Origin: Thioalkalivibrio sp. HK1
Lineage (GTDB): Bacteria; Pseudomonadota; Gammaproteobacteria; HK1
Direction of reading: 5' to 3'
DNA length: 64,000 nt
NCBI GenBank assembly: GCA_000583135.1
Contig: JFBG01000016.1
Location: forward strand, 1-64,000
Part shown: piece by piece, positions 1 through 8,415 of the stretch
Position numbering within the stretch: position 1 is the first letter of the stretch
Layout of the letters: each line of letters opens with the position of its first letter
The notes under the pieces: generated by a model
Database searches by the model: none
What the model was told of the DNA's origin: nothing
The model's input: only the letters and a program-made list of their open reading frames with translations
Translations under genes and position numbers: made by a program

Positions 1-102
1 GCTGGCTCTTAGCGGCATGTTCAATCCCGCATGACCGTCCGCCATCGCCGACCCTGCGACTAAAAGGGTCGAAAGAGCCACGATCCTCGATATTGCTTTC
101 AT
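1..102 (-). CDS. secreted protein, N-terminal fragment cut by window edge
   Basis: Thirty-four codons run from an ATG at 102 to the window edge. They begin MKAISRIVALSTLLVAGSAM and look like a Sec signal peptide with a likely cleavage after ...SAMA. An AAGGAG ribosome site lies upstream with an A-rich spacer, so the start is well supported. The mature part seen (DGHAGLNMPLRAS) is too short to assign a family. It follows the YHS-domain gene on the same strand after about 100 bases, so the two may be co-transcribed. Confidence 0.6.
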   Translation of the reverse strand, partial: MKAISRIVALSTLLVAGSAMADGHAGLNMPLRAS

Positions 103-207
103 GCTTTTTTCTCCTTTACAAGAGATTGGCTTACCTCGGCAAAGTCGTTTGCCGATCTTCGAAGGGCATCATCGCCCGATCCCGACCCCCTTGTTTTCGA
201 TTGACGA

Positions 208-681
208 TCAGCCCTTGTCGAGAACTTGGGGCCAGTTGCCATCGGCTTTTTCGATATTGCCGGGGATATCCTGACGCCACTTCCCCCTGACTCCGAGCGA
301 ATAGTTCAGGTAGAGCTTGCCGTCTTCGATATGCCAAGCCTCGGGGACGGTGGATGCGGTATAGCCGTTGGCCACCGCCCACGCGCAATAACCGCCGTAT
401 CGAGGGGCGAACGCATCGGGGTCGGCGGCAAAGCGATCTCGATTTTCCGCGCTGGAAAAATGCCAATCGACTCCCTTCCAGCGGTGAGAGAATTCGGCCG
501 ATCCGGCAACCGGCTTTCCTTCGCTGAAATAAGAAACGGGATCGGTCCCGTCGATGGCGATTCCGTCATCGGCGTAGATCGGCTCGGCGGCTTTGCTGGC
601 ATCGATCGACCAGAACCCGACCACCCCTACCAAGACCAGCGCGATCGCAAAAGCGAGTGAACGACCACTTGACATTGTCAT
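208..681 (-). CDS. YHS domain-containing exported protein
   Basis: The 157-residue protein starts MTMSSGRS and has an N-terminal hydrophobic segment, probably a signal anchor or signal peptide. It then carries a YHS-type domain: DPVSYFSEGKPVAG, FSHRWKGVDWHFSS, FAPRYGGYCAWAV. This matches the exported family known as YHS domain-containing (seleno)proteins, in which some members have selenocysteine; here the residue in GGYCAWA is a plain Cys (TGC). The domain is usually linked to metal binding, but the role is not established. I chose the ATG at 681 because an AAGGA lies about 10 bases upstream; an in-frame open stretch extends to 816 without a better ribosome site. Confidence 0.8.
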   Translation of the reverse strand: MTMSSGRSLAFAIALVLVGVVGFWSIDASKAAEPIYADDGIAIDGTDPVSYFSEGKPVAGSAEFSHRWKGVDWHFSSAENRDRFAADPDAFAPRYGGYCAWAVANGYTASTVPEAWHIEDGKLYLNYSLGVRGKWRQDIPGNIEKADGNWPQVLDKG

Positions 682-1174
682 GACGCATCTATCCTTATGG
701 GTGTGAAAATCCTTGGCCTGCGAATCGTTCAAGCCTCGATACCGATGGATGTCATCGACATCCGGCTTGGCTTCGATTCGTCGATCGAGCGATTTCCGGT
801 TTTTTGCCATCGGCAATTATGCACAATACCGCATTTGCGATGTGGCACGGACAAATCGGGCAAGATCCGGCTTTTCAAGATATCTCGTCCACTTCCTCGG
901 TGCAAAATGCCGCCGATGACGAGGCTCGATGAACCCGAGCGAATCCGAGGCGGATCGAGAACCGAAGGTCTCGATGTCGAATGCTCGAAGATCTCCGCCG
1001 GCCATCGACGACGGCGGGGGTATTTTCAAGCGCTTGCCGACGGCGCGGGCGCTTGAATCGTTCGCTTAGGTCCCCCGCATCGAGAGCATCTCGATGTCTG
1101 TCGTGTCGGCATCTGTCGATGAACGATGACGAGCGATGCCGTTTTTCGCCCTGACCAATCAGCCGGAGGCTTCG
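682..1174. other. intergenic, no gene seen
   Basis: This is the region between the divergent YHS gene and the MTHFR-like gene, so promoters for both should lie here. Open frames on both strands lack ribosome sites and recognisable domains. No hairpin terminator or RNA gene was seen. The sequence is dense in TCGA and GATC-like words, as elsewhere in this genome. Confidence 0.4.
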
Positions 1175-2062
1175 ATGGATCCGCAGTTCAAGGCCCTCCT
1201 CGATGACTATTCGATCGAGGTCATGCCTCGTACCGCATCGAAGATCGATGATTTTCGATCTCTTTTGCCCCCCGGCACCCGCGTTTATATCGCCCATGTC
1301 GATGGCACGGATATCGATGATATGGTCGCCACCGCCAAGCGGATTCATCTTGAGGGTTTCACGCCGATGCCGCATTTCCCGGCGCGCATCATCTGCGATC
1401 GAAAGACCTTGGCTTTGTGGATCGCACGCTACCGGGAGGAGGCGAATGTCGACGAGGGCTTGATACTCGCCGGGGGGGCCGCCAAAGCCGAGGGCGATTT
1501 CGCCTCTTCGATGCAACTTTTGGAAACAGGCCTGTTCGGTGATTTTCGCCGCTTGCATGTCGCAGGCCACCCCGAGGGGAATCGGAGCATCGATCCCGAT
1601 GGCGGGGAAAGCCAAGCCATGGCGGCGCTGGCGTGGAAACAGCGATTTTTTGCTTGCACGGATGCCGAGTTCGCGATCGCCACCCAGTTTTCCTTCGACC
1701 CCGAGGGGATCATCGCTTGGGCCGAGCGCTTGCGAGACACCGGCATCGACATGCCGATACACTTGGGGCTCGCCGGTCCCACCAAACTTCAAACCCTGAT
1801 CAAATTCGCCATCGCCTGCGGGATCGGCCCCTCGCTCTCGGTGCTTCAAAAACGCGCTTTGAATTTCTCGAAGCTCCTTTTGCCCTTCGAACCGACATCG
1901 ATATTGGATCGTTTGGCGCAATACAAGCGGGAGGATCCCAAAGGGAATATCGAGAGGATCCACTTCTTTCCCTTGGGCGGCATCCGCAGATGCGCATCGT
2001 GGATCTTCGAACACGGCGGGGCACCACCCGCAGCCGCCTTGAATCCATCGAGAGCGGATTAG
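1175..2062 (+). CDS. short methylenetetrahydrofolate reductase-like protein
   Basis: The 295-residue protein resembles stand-alone MetF-like TIM-barrel proteins, with RVYIAHVDGTDIDDMVATA, the PMPHFPAR segment, and the later IHLGLAGPT and CGIGPSLSVL segments. Family members bind FAD and folate and interconvert methylene- and methyl-tetrahydrofolate; many short members belong to C1 or methylamine/betaine demethylation pathways. The start at 1175 (MDPQFKALL) is preceded by GGAGG six bases upstream, which is better than the in-frame codon at 1136. No other C1-pathway gene is adjacent, so substrate and pathway are inference. Confidence 0.7.
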   Translation: MDPQFKALLDDYSIEVMPRTASKIDDFRSLLPPGTRVYIAHVDGTDIDDMVATAKRIHLEGFTPMPHFPARIICDRKTLALWIARYREEANVDEGLILAGGAAKAEGDFASSMQLLETGLFGDFRRLHVAGHPEGNRSIDPDGGESQAMAALAWKQRFFACTDAEFAIATQFSFDPEGIIAWAERLRDTGIDMPIHLGLAGPTKLQTLIKFAIACGIGPSLSVLQKRALNFSKLLLPFEPTSILDRLAQYKREDPKGNIERIHFFPLGGIRRCASWIFEHGGAPPAAALNPSRAD

Positions 2063-2358
2063 CGGATCACTCATCCTCTTTTTTTCGATCGCACCTCTTT
2101 TTCCATCGACCGCTGCCAAGACGATCGGCAAGCCATCGATGCGGATGAATCTCGATGAGGCACCGACCGAGGCGCATGGACCTTGGTCCGTCGGCGGGCG
2201 CCGGGCGATGGCAAGGCCGGCGGCTCGTCTTCGACCCCCTCCTTTCGCTTCTTGAAGCGATCGAAGGAGCGAAGCCGAACAAAGCCTTGTCTTTCCTCGT
2301 TTTTTGTGCATAAAAATGGGGGTTATATCGAATAGTGCCGAAAGATAACTGAAAAAAA
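2063..2358. other. intergenic between convergent genes
   Basis: About 300 bases follow the MTHFR-like gene before the shared terminator. No gene, repeat or RNA was recognised. Confidence 0.35.
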
Positions 2359-2383
2359 GGGGCTCGCACGGAGCCCCTTTTTT
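2359..2383. terminator. bidirectional rho-independent terminator
   Basis: A 7-bp G/C-rich stem (GGGGCTC / GAGCCCC) with a 5-base loop is followed on the plus strand by six T. It is preceded by a run of A, giving a T-run on the minus strand. It can therefore end both the plus-strand MTHFR-like transcript and the minus-strand small secreted protein gene. Confidence 0.8.
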
Positions 2384-2394
2384 ATTCGCCTACC

Positions 2395-2733
2395 TTAGAG
2401 TTGGTTGATTATCCAGATAAGAATCGGGATGGCAACCTGCATATTCTCCTGCACCACGGTAGCGTCATGATCCGCCAGATGGAAGCAGGAGTACGGGTCG
2501 GTGTTGCAAAGCGGATCGGTGTCGAGTTTGATGTCATATTCCGGCTTCAACATCGCACCGCCTTTATCGAATTCGGTTTGCCCCGAAGTCGATGGCCCAA
2601 TGAACGCGGTCTGCGTCTCTTGCTCGACCGAAGACTGATATTGGATTTCGCTTTGACCTGTCGCTTTTTGCGGACCGGCATGAACCGCACCGACGAAGCC
2701 GAAGAGCATCGCAATCATCGCTATCTTTTTCAT
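2395..2733 (-). CDS. small secreted protein of unknown function
   Basis: The 112-residue protein starts MKKIAMIAMLFGFVGAVHAG, a clear Sec signal peptide, with GGAGG upstream of the ATG at 2733. The mature part is polar and Gln/Ser-rich, has a Cys pair (CNTDPYSC) near the middle and ends in a short hydrophobic segment (VAIPILIWIINQL). I do not recognise a family. The gene is monocistronic, with its own promoter-like sequence upstream and a strong terminator downstream. The Cys pair suggests a disulfide in the periplasm. Confidence 0.6.
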   Translation of the reverse strand: MKKIAMIAMLFGFVGAVHAGPQKATGQSEIQYQSSVEQETQTAFIGPSTSGQTEFDKGGAMLKPEYDIKLDTDPLCNTDPYSCFHLADHDATVVQENMQVAIPILIWIINQL

Positions 2734-2770
2734 GGCTACTTCCTCCGTGGTTATCACTTGTGTACCCGTT

Positions 2771-2806
2771 CTTATACCCTTTACTTTATTTTGATCAATA
2801 TGTCAA
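2771..2806 (-). promoter_or_regulatory. candidate sigma-70 promoter of the small secreted protein gene
   Basis: Read on the minus strand there is TTGACA, then 17 bases, then TAAAGG; an overlapping alternative is TTGATC, 16 bases, TATAAG. The region is AT-rich compared with its surroundings and lies about 40 bases before the start codon at 2733. Confidence 0.5.
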
Positions 2807-2837
2807 GCTATATTTTTCGGCACCATTCGATATAACC

Positions 2838-2870
2838 AAAAAAATGGGGGCGACTTTAAAGCCGCCCCCA
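2838..2870 (-). terminator. rho-independent terminator after the peptide-binding protein gene
   Basis: An 8-bp stem (TGGGGGCG / CGCCCCCA) with an inner CTTTAAAG extension is followed on the minus strand by seven T. It sits about 65 bases after the stop of the gene ending at 2935. Confidence 0.8.
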
Positions 2871-2934
2871 AGGTTTTGGCAATATCTGCAAAGATCCGCA
2901 GGCTTTGAAAGCGAGCGCGATTTTTGCCGATCGC

Positions 2935-4566
2935 TTAGCCCTTCATCCACCAACGCTTGACGAAGTGGCCGCCGTCCATCTCCCAACCCCCTCCGATCTT
3001 CTCGGGGACGCCCACCATATCGTTGGTGGCCGCGATATCGCTGCCGAAAGCGGGGATGATGGTACCGCCTTGCATGCTGATCAGCTGCTGCACTTCCTGA
3101 TACATCTCGGTGCGCTTGGCCTGATCCAACTCCCCTCTCGCCATCACCACCAGCTCGTCGACCCTGGGGATGCTGATCACCGTATCGTTCCACGGTGCGC
3201 CGGTGACATAGGCGATGGAGAGGATCAGATCCTCGATCGGACGGGGGCCCCAATAGCAGGCGCAAAAGGGCTTTTTATTCCAAACATCGCTCCAATAGCC
3301 ATCCTTGGGCTCGCGGATGATATTGGGTCGAAGCCCGATCGCCTGCCAGTTCTCGGCGAAGAGCTGGGCGGCATCCACCGCACCGCCATAGGCGGTATCG
3401 GAGGTGCTCATATCGAACTCGGCCCCTTCCAAACCGGACTTCTTGAGATGATCCCTTGCCTTGTCGAGATCGAATTCGACTTGGAGATTCCGATCGAAAC
3501 TCGGGAATTGGGGGCCCAAGGGTTGGTCGTTGCCGACGAAGCCATAACCGAAGAGGATCTTGTCGACGAAATCCTGACGCGGGGTCGAATATTTGAGCGC
3601 AAGGCGGAAATCGTTGTTGTCGAAGGGCGGAACATCGGTCCGCATCGGATGGGTGTAGGCAAGATTGCTCGGCACGTCGACAATCGAGACCCCCGGCGCC
3701 ATTTTGAGCAGATGGATGGTCTTGAGATCGGGGCGATTGATCACATCCACCGAGCCGCTGGTAAGAGCCGTGACGCGAGCGTTGTCATCCAAAATGGCGA
3801 TGATCTCGACCGAATCGGCAAAGCCGAGTTCGCTCGCTTGCCAGGAATTCGGATTTTTCTCCAAGGTGGTACGCACCCCGGGATCGAATTCGCGCAGGAA
3901 ATAGCAACCGGTACCGGCCGATGAAAATAGATCCGCCTTGCCATCGACCGTCGGCACCACCGAAAAGTGATAGTCGGTGAAGATGAAGGGACCGTCGGCG
4001 TTGGCGTTGGCGAACTCGACCACCACCGTATCATTGCCATCGGCTCGTACGTCCGATACCCCTTCGAAAACGCCCTTGGCCGCCGACTTGGTATCCTCGC
4101 CTCGATGGACGTTGATGGAGTTGATGACATCCTCGACCGTCAGGGCTTTGATCGGATCGTTCGAGCCGCTCATGCCATCATAGAACTCCACCCCTTGGCG
4201 GATCTTGAAACGCCAAGTCTTGGCATCGGGGGAGGACTCCCAACTCTCGGCGAGGTTCGGGGTCGCTTGACCGTCGATCCCGACATCCACGATGGAATCC
4301 CGGATCGAACGGCTGATGACGATCATCGTGGTGGCGTTGTATGCGGTGGAATCCAACGAGTCGATGGTATTCGCATCGTTGAGCCCGCAGCGCATGTGGC
4401 CGCCCATCTTGGGCATATTGGCCAGCGCGCGACTCGACCACAATCCACCGGCGGTCGTGGCCGCGATCCCCATCGCGCTCGTACGACCGAGGAACTGGCG
4501 TCGATTCAATCGACCGTCTTTCAGCATGCGCTGAATTTCAAGTTCCTTCTCTTGCTTACGATTCAT
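2935..4566 (-). CDS. ABC transporter substrate-binding protein, family 5 (peptide/opine type), Tat-exported
   Basis: This 543-residue protein belongs to the DppA/OppA family that delivers peptides or similar solutes to an ABC importer in the periplasm. The N-terminus carries a twin-arginine signal (NRRQFLGRTSAMGIAATT) around residues 21-38, ending near ALA. Typical family segments follow: PNLAESWESSPDAKTWRFKI, YDGMSGSNDPIKALTVEDV and PRQDFVDKILFGYG. AAGGAG lies before the ATG. No permease or ATPase genes of this transporter class are adjacent, and the gene is followed by a terminator, so it is an orphan binding protein that must work with a distant transporter. The substrate is unknown. Confidence 0.85.
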   Translation of the reverse strand: MNRKQEKELEIQRMLKDGRLNRRQFLGRTSAMGIAATTAGGLWSSRALANMPKMGGHMRCGLNDANTIDSLDSTAYNATTMIVISRSIRDSIVDVGIDGQATPNLAESWESSPDAKTWRFKIRQGVEFYDGMSGSNDPIKALTVEDVINSINVHRGEDTKSAAKGVFEGVSDVRADGNDTVVVEFANANADGPFIFTDYHFSVVPTVDGKADLFSSAGTGCYFLREFDPGVRTTLEKNPNSWQASELGFADSVEIIAILDDNARVTALTSGSVDVINRPDLKTIHLLKMAPGVSIVDVPSNLAYTHPMRTDVPPFDNNDFRLALKYSTPRQDFVDKILFGYGFVGNDQPLGPQFPSFDRNLQVEFDLDKARDHLKKSGLEGAEFDMSTSDTAYGGAVDAAQLFAENWQAIGLRPNIIREPKDGYWSDVWNKKPFCACYWGPRPIEDLILSIAYVTGAPWNDTVISIPRVDELVVMARGELDQAKRTEMYQEVQQLISMQGGTIIPAFGSDIAATNDMVGVPEKIGGGWEMDGGHFVKRWWMKG

Positions 4567-4795
4567 CGAAAAACTCCTTGTGACTCCGGTTGTTGGTTGC
4601 GAGCGCTACGGCAATGCATTCCGGAGGATGCGAATTTGCCGAAAAAAGCGACGAACAATCCCATCATCCGCAGCTCCCATCGGAAGCGCCGATGTGGATG
4701 GATTGAACAAACAACGCACCGCAACGGTGATCGCCGAAAGGCGATGACGACCTCGGGGACGACCTCGGGAACGATCCGGCATCCAAGCCCGTTCC

Positions 4796-5023
4796 CTATG
4801 CCTGCCCGGCCGCAATGGCATCGATCTCCTCTTCGGTGGGAAAACGGCCGGTGGCCTTTTTCGAAAAGAGGAGGCGATCGTTCGAGTTGATCTCGAACAC
4901 TCCGCCCGATGATTTGATCAGCTCGACCTGCGCACCTTCGATCGAGGACGAAAGCCTATCGCTCACACGGAGCGCTTCCGCCTCGTAGCCTCAAGCACCG
5001 CAGTATTCGATGGTGAATTGCAT
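4796..5023 (-). CDS. SelW/Rdx-family selenoprotein with in-frame UGA (Sec) codon
   Basis: The 75-residue product reads MQFTIEYCGA-U-GYEAEALRV, then ELIKSSGGVFEINSN and LLFSKKATGRFPTEEEI, and ends at TAG. The TGA at 4993-4991 is codon 11 and forms the C-x-x-U redox motif of the Rdx family (SelW, SelT, SelH and bacterial relatives). GGVFE and FSKK-TGRFP are hallmark segments of the family. A GAGGAAG ribosome site precedes the ATG, and a hairpin follows the UGA at the spacing expected of a bacterial SECIS. The gene begins 26 bases after the amino-acid transporter ATPase gene and is probably the last gene of that operon. Standard gene callers would miss it. Confidence 0.88.
4950..4978 (-). promoter_or_regulatory. 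candidate bacterial SECIS hairpin
   Basis: Thirteen bases after the UGA, the minus strand can fold as GAAGC-GCTC, apical loop CGTGT, GAGC, a 5-base bulge, then GCTTTC. The apical loop contains GU and lies about 22-26 bases after the UGA, within the spacing typical of bacterial SECIS elements read by SelB. Identified by eye, not by folding software. Confidence 0.5.
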
Positions 5024-5049
5024 GGTTGAATCTTCCTCTTCGTTATCGA

Positions 5050-5790
5050 TCAGTGGCTCAATATCTGACCCAAGAAAAGCTTGGTGCGATCCGAGCGGGG
5101 ATTTTCGAAGAATTCGCTCGGGATATTTTCCTCGACGATCTGGCCGTCGTCCATGAAAATGACTCGATCGGCGACTTGCGAGGCGAAACCCATTTCATGG
5201 GTGACCACCAACATCGTCATCCCCGACTGCGCCAAGTCCACCATCACTTCCAAGACCTCCTTGATCATTTCGGGATCCAAAGCGGAGGTCGGTTCGTCGA
5301 AAAGCATGATTTTGGGATGCATGCAAAGGGAGCGGGCGATGGCGACCCGCTGTTGCTGCCCCCCGGAGAGTTGGCCCGGATATTTATTCGCTTGATCCGG
5401 GATCCGCACTCGCTCCAAATATCCCATGGCTTGGGTCTCGGCCTCTTCTCGAGGCAGCTTGCGCACCCAAATCGGAGCCAATGTGCAGTTTTCCAGCACC
5501 GTCAGATGCGGAAAGAGATTGAACTGCTGAAAAACCATCCCCACTTCGCGGCGAATCGAGTCGATATCCTTGATATCGTGGGAGAGCTCGGTGCCATCGA
5601 CGATGATCGAACCCTCCTGATGCTCTTCCAAGCGATTGATACAGCGAATCAGCGTCGATTTTCCCGAGCCCGATGGCCCGCAAATCACGATTCGCTCTTG
5701 GGAGGCGACATCGAGATTGATATCGCGCAGGACATGGAATTCGCCGAACCATTTATTGAGGCCGGATATGCTGATGATGGAATCGCTCAT
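5050..5790 (-). CDS. aapP: polar amino-acid ABC transporter ATP-binding protein
   Basis: The 246-residue ATPase of the AapP/BztD/GlnQ type has Walker [10 protein letters not shown], the Q-loop [11 protein letters not shown], the signature [15 protein letters not shown], Walker [16 protein letters not shown] and the switch His in VVTHEMGFA. It powers uptake through the AapQ/AapM-like permeases encoded just upstream. GGAG precedes the ATG. It is the fourth gene type of a leftward aapJ-aapQ-aapM-aapP operon. Full length for the family. Confidence 0.93.
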   Translation of the reverse strand: MSDSIISISGLNKWFGEFHVLRDINLDVASQERIVICGPSGSGKSTLIRCINRLEEHQEGSIIVDGTELSHDIKDIDSIRREVGMVFQQFNLFPHLTVLENCTLAPIWVRKLPREEAETQAMGYLERVRIPDQANKYPGQLSGGQQQRVAIARSLCMHPKIMLFDEPTSALDPEMIKEVLEVMVDLAQSGMTMLVVTHEMGFASQVADRVIFMDDGQIVEENIPSEFFENPRSDRTKLFLGQILSH

Positions 5791-5850
5791 CTCTTCGATT
5801 TCTCCGAGATCGCTCGCATCGCCACCGAGGATCCCTTGGCTTCTTCGGGG

Positions 5851-6966
5851 CTAGCGCCCGGAGGTATCCAATCTTTTTTCCAAGCCGATGGAGTAGCGCG
5901 ACATCGAAAAACAGATCACGAAGAAGAAAACCGAGGCCAGTACGTAAGTCTCGTGATCCACCTCTCCGATCCACTCCGGATTGGTCTGCAGCAAGCGCGC
6001 CTGCCCCAGGATATCGAACAGACCGATGATGATGACCAGGGTCGTATCCTTGAACAAGCCGATGAAGGTGTTGACGATCCCGGGGATGGAAATCTTGAGG
6101 GCTTGGGGCAAGATGATCAGCCGCATCATCTTCCAATAGCCCAAGCCCATGGCTTGGGCCGCCTCGTACTGGCCCGCGGGGATGGCCTGCAGGCCGCCTC
6201 GAATCACCTCCGCGATATAGGCGGAGGCGAAGAGGGTGACCATGATCATCACCCTGGCCAGCTGATCCAAGGAGACATTTTGCGGTAAGAAGAGATTCAA
6301 GATGACGATGGCGACGAATAGCAAGGTGATCAGCGGAACCCCCCGGATCACTTCGATGAAGGTCACCGAAACCACCCGCACCACCGGAAGCTTCGAGCGT
6401 CTTCCCAAAGCCAGCAGGATGCCGATCGGCAAGGAAAGGACGATACCGGCCAATCCCGCAACGAGATTGAGCATGAAACCGCCGAATTTATCGGTGGTAA
6501 CCTCTTCGAGGCCGAGACCGCCGACCAAGAGCAAGGTGGCGATCACCGGATAAAAAAGCGCGAACCAACGACCGTAGCGGGCCCCCGGGGCCTTCTCGAT
6601 CAACACCCATGCCAACGCCGGGATCAGCAACAACACCGCAAGGTTGACCCGCCAACGCGATTCCGCGGGATAAAAGCCATAGACGAATTGATCGATTCGT
6701 TGATCGATCCAAGCCCAGCACGCCCCGGCGCCGCCGACGCAATCATCCCTCGAAGTGCCGACGAATTCGGCGTCGAAAAAAGCCCAATCGAACGCCGGAG
6801 GGATGATCGACCATAGCAGGAAGAGCGAAATCAGCGTCAGCAGAATATTGAAGGGGCTCGAAAAGAGATTGGCCCGCATCCAACCCACAGCCCCGGTCTG
6901 ACCCGCAGGCGCCGGGCGAGACGGCAACATCTCCGCTTGGCGGCGATGGAAAGCGGTATCGGACAT
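5851..6966 (-). CDS. aapM: polar amino-acid ABC transporter permease, AapM type
   Basis: The 371-residue inner-membrane permease of the His/Glu/Gln family carries the EAA loop EAAQAMGLGYWKMMRLIILP and the family segment FIEVIRGVPLITLLF. A long N-terminal part (about 150 residues with several membrane segments and a periplasmic loop containing a Cys pair) precedes the core domain, as in AapM/BztC-type proteins. Its ATG abuts the stop codon of the upstream permease gene, indicating translational coupling and a heterodimeric channel. Confidence 0.9.
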   Translation of the reverse strand: MSDTAFHRRQAEMLPSRPAPAGQTGAVGWMRANLFSSPFNILLTLISLFLLWSIIPPAFDWAFFDAEFVGTSRDDCVGGAGACWAWIDQRIDQFVYGFYPAESRWRVNLAVLLLIPALAWVLIEKAPGARYGRWFALFYPVIATLLLVGGLGLEEVTTDKFGGFMLNLVAGLAGIVLSLPIGILLALGRRSKLPVVRVVSVTFIEVIRGVPLITLLFVAIVILNLFLPQNVSLDQLARVMIMVTLFASAYIAEVIRGGLQAIPAGQYEAAQAMGLGYWKMMRLIILPQALKISIPGIVNTFIGLFKDTTLVIIIGLFDILGQARLLQTNPEWIGEVDHETYVLASVFFFVICFSMSRYSIGLEKRLDTSGR

Positions 6967-8121
6967 CTAACGTTCCACCAATGCGATGCGTGCGTTGTAC
7001 CAATTCATGAACAGGGAGGTCAAGACGCTGATCGTGAGGTAAAAGAGCATGTAGATCGAAATGACCTCCAACGCCTGTCCGCTTTGATTCATGATGGTGT
7101 CACCGATGGATACGATATCCTGATAACCGATGGCCACCGCCAACGATGAATTCTTGGTGAGATTGAGATACTGACTGGTCAGAGGAGGAATGATCACGCG
7201 CAAGGCCTGAGGCAAGATGATCTTGCGCATCGTCAACCCCGGGCGAAGCCCCAAAGCGCCGGAGGCTTCCGTTTGCCCCTTTCCCACCGAGAGAATTCCG
7301 GCCCGCACCACCTCGGCGATGAAGGCCCCGGTATAGGTGGACAGGGCGACCCAAAGCGCGACCAACTCCGGGGTGATATTGAATCCCCCTTTTAGATTGA
7401 ATTTGCCCGCCACCGGGATATCGAAGTCGATGGGGGATCCGGCGAGGAAATATGTCACCAGCGGAAGGCCGATGATCAGCGCAAAGCCGGTGCGGACGAC
7501 GGGGAATATCTGCCCGGTTTCGTCCTGACGTTTTCGCGCCCGGCGTGCGATCTGCCATGTGATGGCGATCCCCAGCGCCAGCGCCACCAAGATGATACCC
7601 GCACCGTCTTCGATGATCGGCGCCGGCAGGCGTACCCCGCGATTGTTGAGGAAGAGGGTATCGCCGAAGGAGATGCCATCGCGCACCTTGGGCAAGGCGA
7701 GGATGACCACCCACCAAAAGATGATTTGAATCAACAAGGGGACATTGCGGGTGAACTCCACATAGGCGCCGACGATCCGACTGATGAAGAAATTCCTCGA
7801 CAGGCGCATCACCCCGGCGACGAAACCGATGATCGTGGCCGCCAATATCCCCAAACAAGCCACCAAGATCGTATTGAGCCCTCCGACCACGAACGCCCGT
7901 CCGTAGGTGGAGGTGGAATCGTATTGGATCAGTCGCTGGTTGATATCGAAAGAGGCGGTACTGCCTAGAAAACCATAGCCGGATGCCAAACCGGCCCGCT
8001 GCAGATTGGCAACGGTATTGGATACGATAAAGGCGAGAACCAGCAGCAGCGCCAAGATCAACAATAGCTGGAGGATGACCCCCCGCGCTCGCTCGTCCGT
8101 CCAGATTCTCTGCACTCGCAT
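6967..8121 (-). CDS. aapQ: polar amino-acid ABC transporter permease, AapQ type
   Basis: The 384-residue permease is paired with AapM. It has an N-terminal membrane segment, the AapQ-type insert around YDSTSTYGRAFVVGGLNT, the segment YVEFTRNVPLLIQIIFWW and the EAA-like loop EASGALGLRPGLTMRKIILP. I use the ATG at 8121 because a GGGGAG lies upstream; a GTG at 8151 is in frame but has no visible ribosome site. A 290-base gap containing a hairpin separates it from the binding-protein gene, a common device for unequal expression within ABC operons. Confidence 0.9.
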   Translation of the reverse strand: MRVQRIWTDERARGVILQLLLILALLLVLAFIVSNTVANLQRAGLASGYGFLGSTASFDINQRLIQYDSTSTYGRAFVVGGLNTILVACLGILAATIIGFVAGVMRLSRNFFISRIVGAYVEFTRNVPLLIQIIFWWVVILALPKVRDGISFGDTLFLNNRGVRLPAPIIEDGAGIILVALALGIAITWQIARRARKRQDETGQIFPVVRTGFALIIGLPLVTYFLAGSPIDFDIPVAGKFNLKGGFNITPELVALWVALSTYTGAFIAEVVRAGILSVGKGQTEASGALGLRPGLTMRKIILPQALRVIIPPLTSQYLNLTKNSSLAVAIGYQDIVSIGDTIMNQSGQALEVISIYMLFYLTISVLTSLFMNWYNARIALVER

Positions 8122-8328
8122 GCGCCAAGCACTCCCCTCGCTTTTTCGCACTGCGCCCGATGATACACGCGATCAAGCCTCGAAGGGCGGCAAAAATATT
8201 TGGGAAGCAATAAAGGGGATAAGGTCGGCAACCGAAATCGGCTCGGGTTTCAAAAAATCGACGAGATGGGACGGATCGATAAAGGGTAGGACAACGATAT
8301 GTTTCGAATGATGGAATGATGGATCGTA

Positions 8329-8363
8329 CCCCCGACGGACTCCTGACAAGGAGGCCGCCGGGG
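8329..8363 (-). promoter_or_regulatory. intercistronic hairpin between binding-protein and permease genes
   Basis: Two 15-16 base arms, beginning CCCCGACGG and ending CCGCCGGGG, can pair with only two mismatches around a short loop. No T-run follows on the minus strand. It is therefore more likely an mRNA-stabilising or attenuating hairpin that keeps binding-protein mRNA abundant than a full terminator. Confidence 0.6.
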
Positions 8364-8415
8364 ATATCGATACCGGCCGATCAACGCAAGGCCCGATGAA
8401 CGACTCGACCGCCGA

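Noticed and set aside
875..2311. Open frame of about 478 codons antisense to the MTHFR-like gene
   Set aside because: The plus-strand protein has clear family sequence and a good ribosome site; the antisense frame shows only basic low-complexity sequence.
4796..5023. Reading the SelW-like region as a pseudogene with a premature stop
   Set aside because: Sequence on both sides of the TGA is fully conserved with the Rdx family, the TGA sits exactly at the redox motif, and the ribosome site and true stop are intact.
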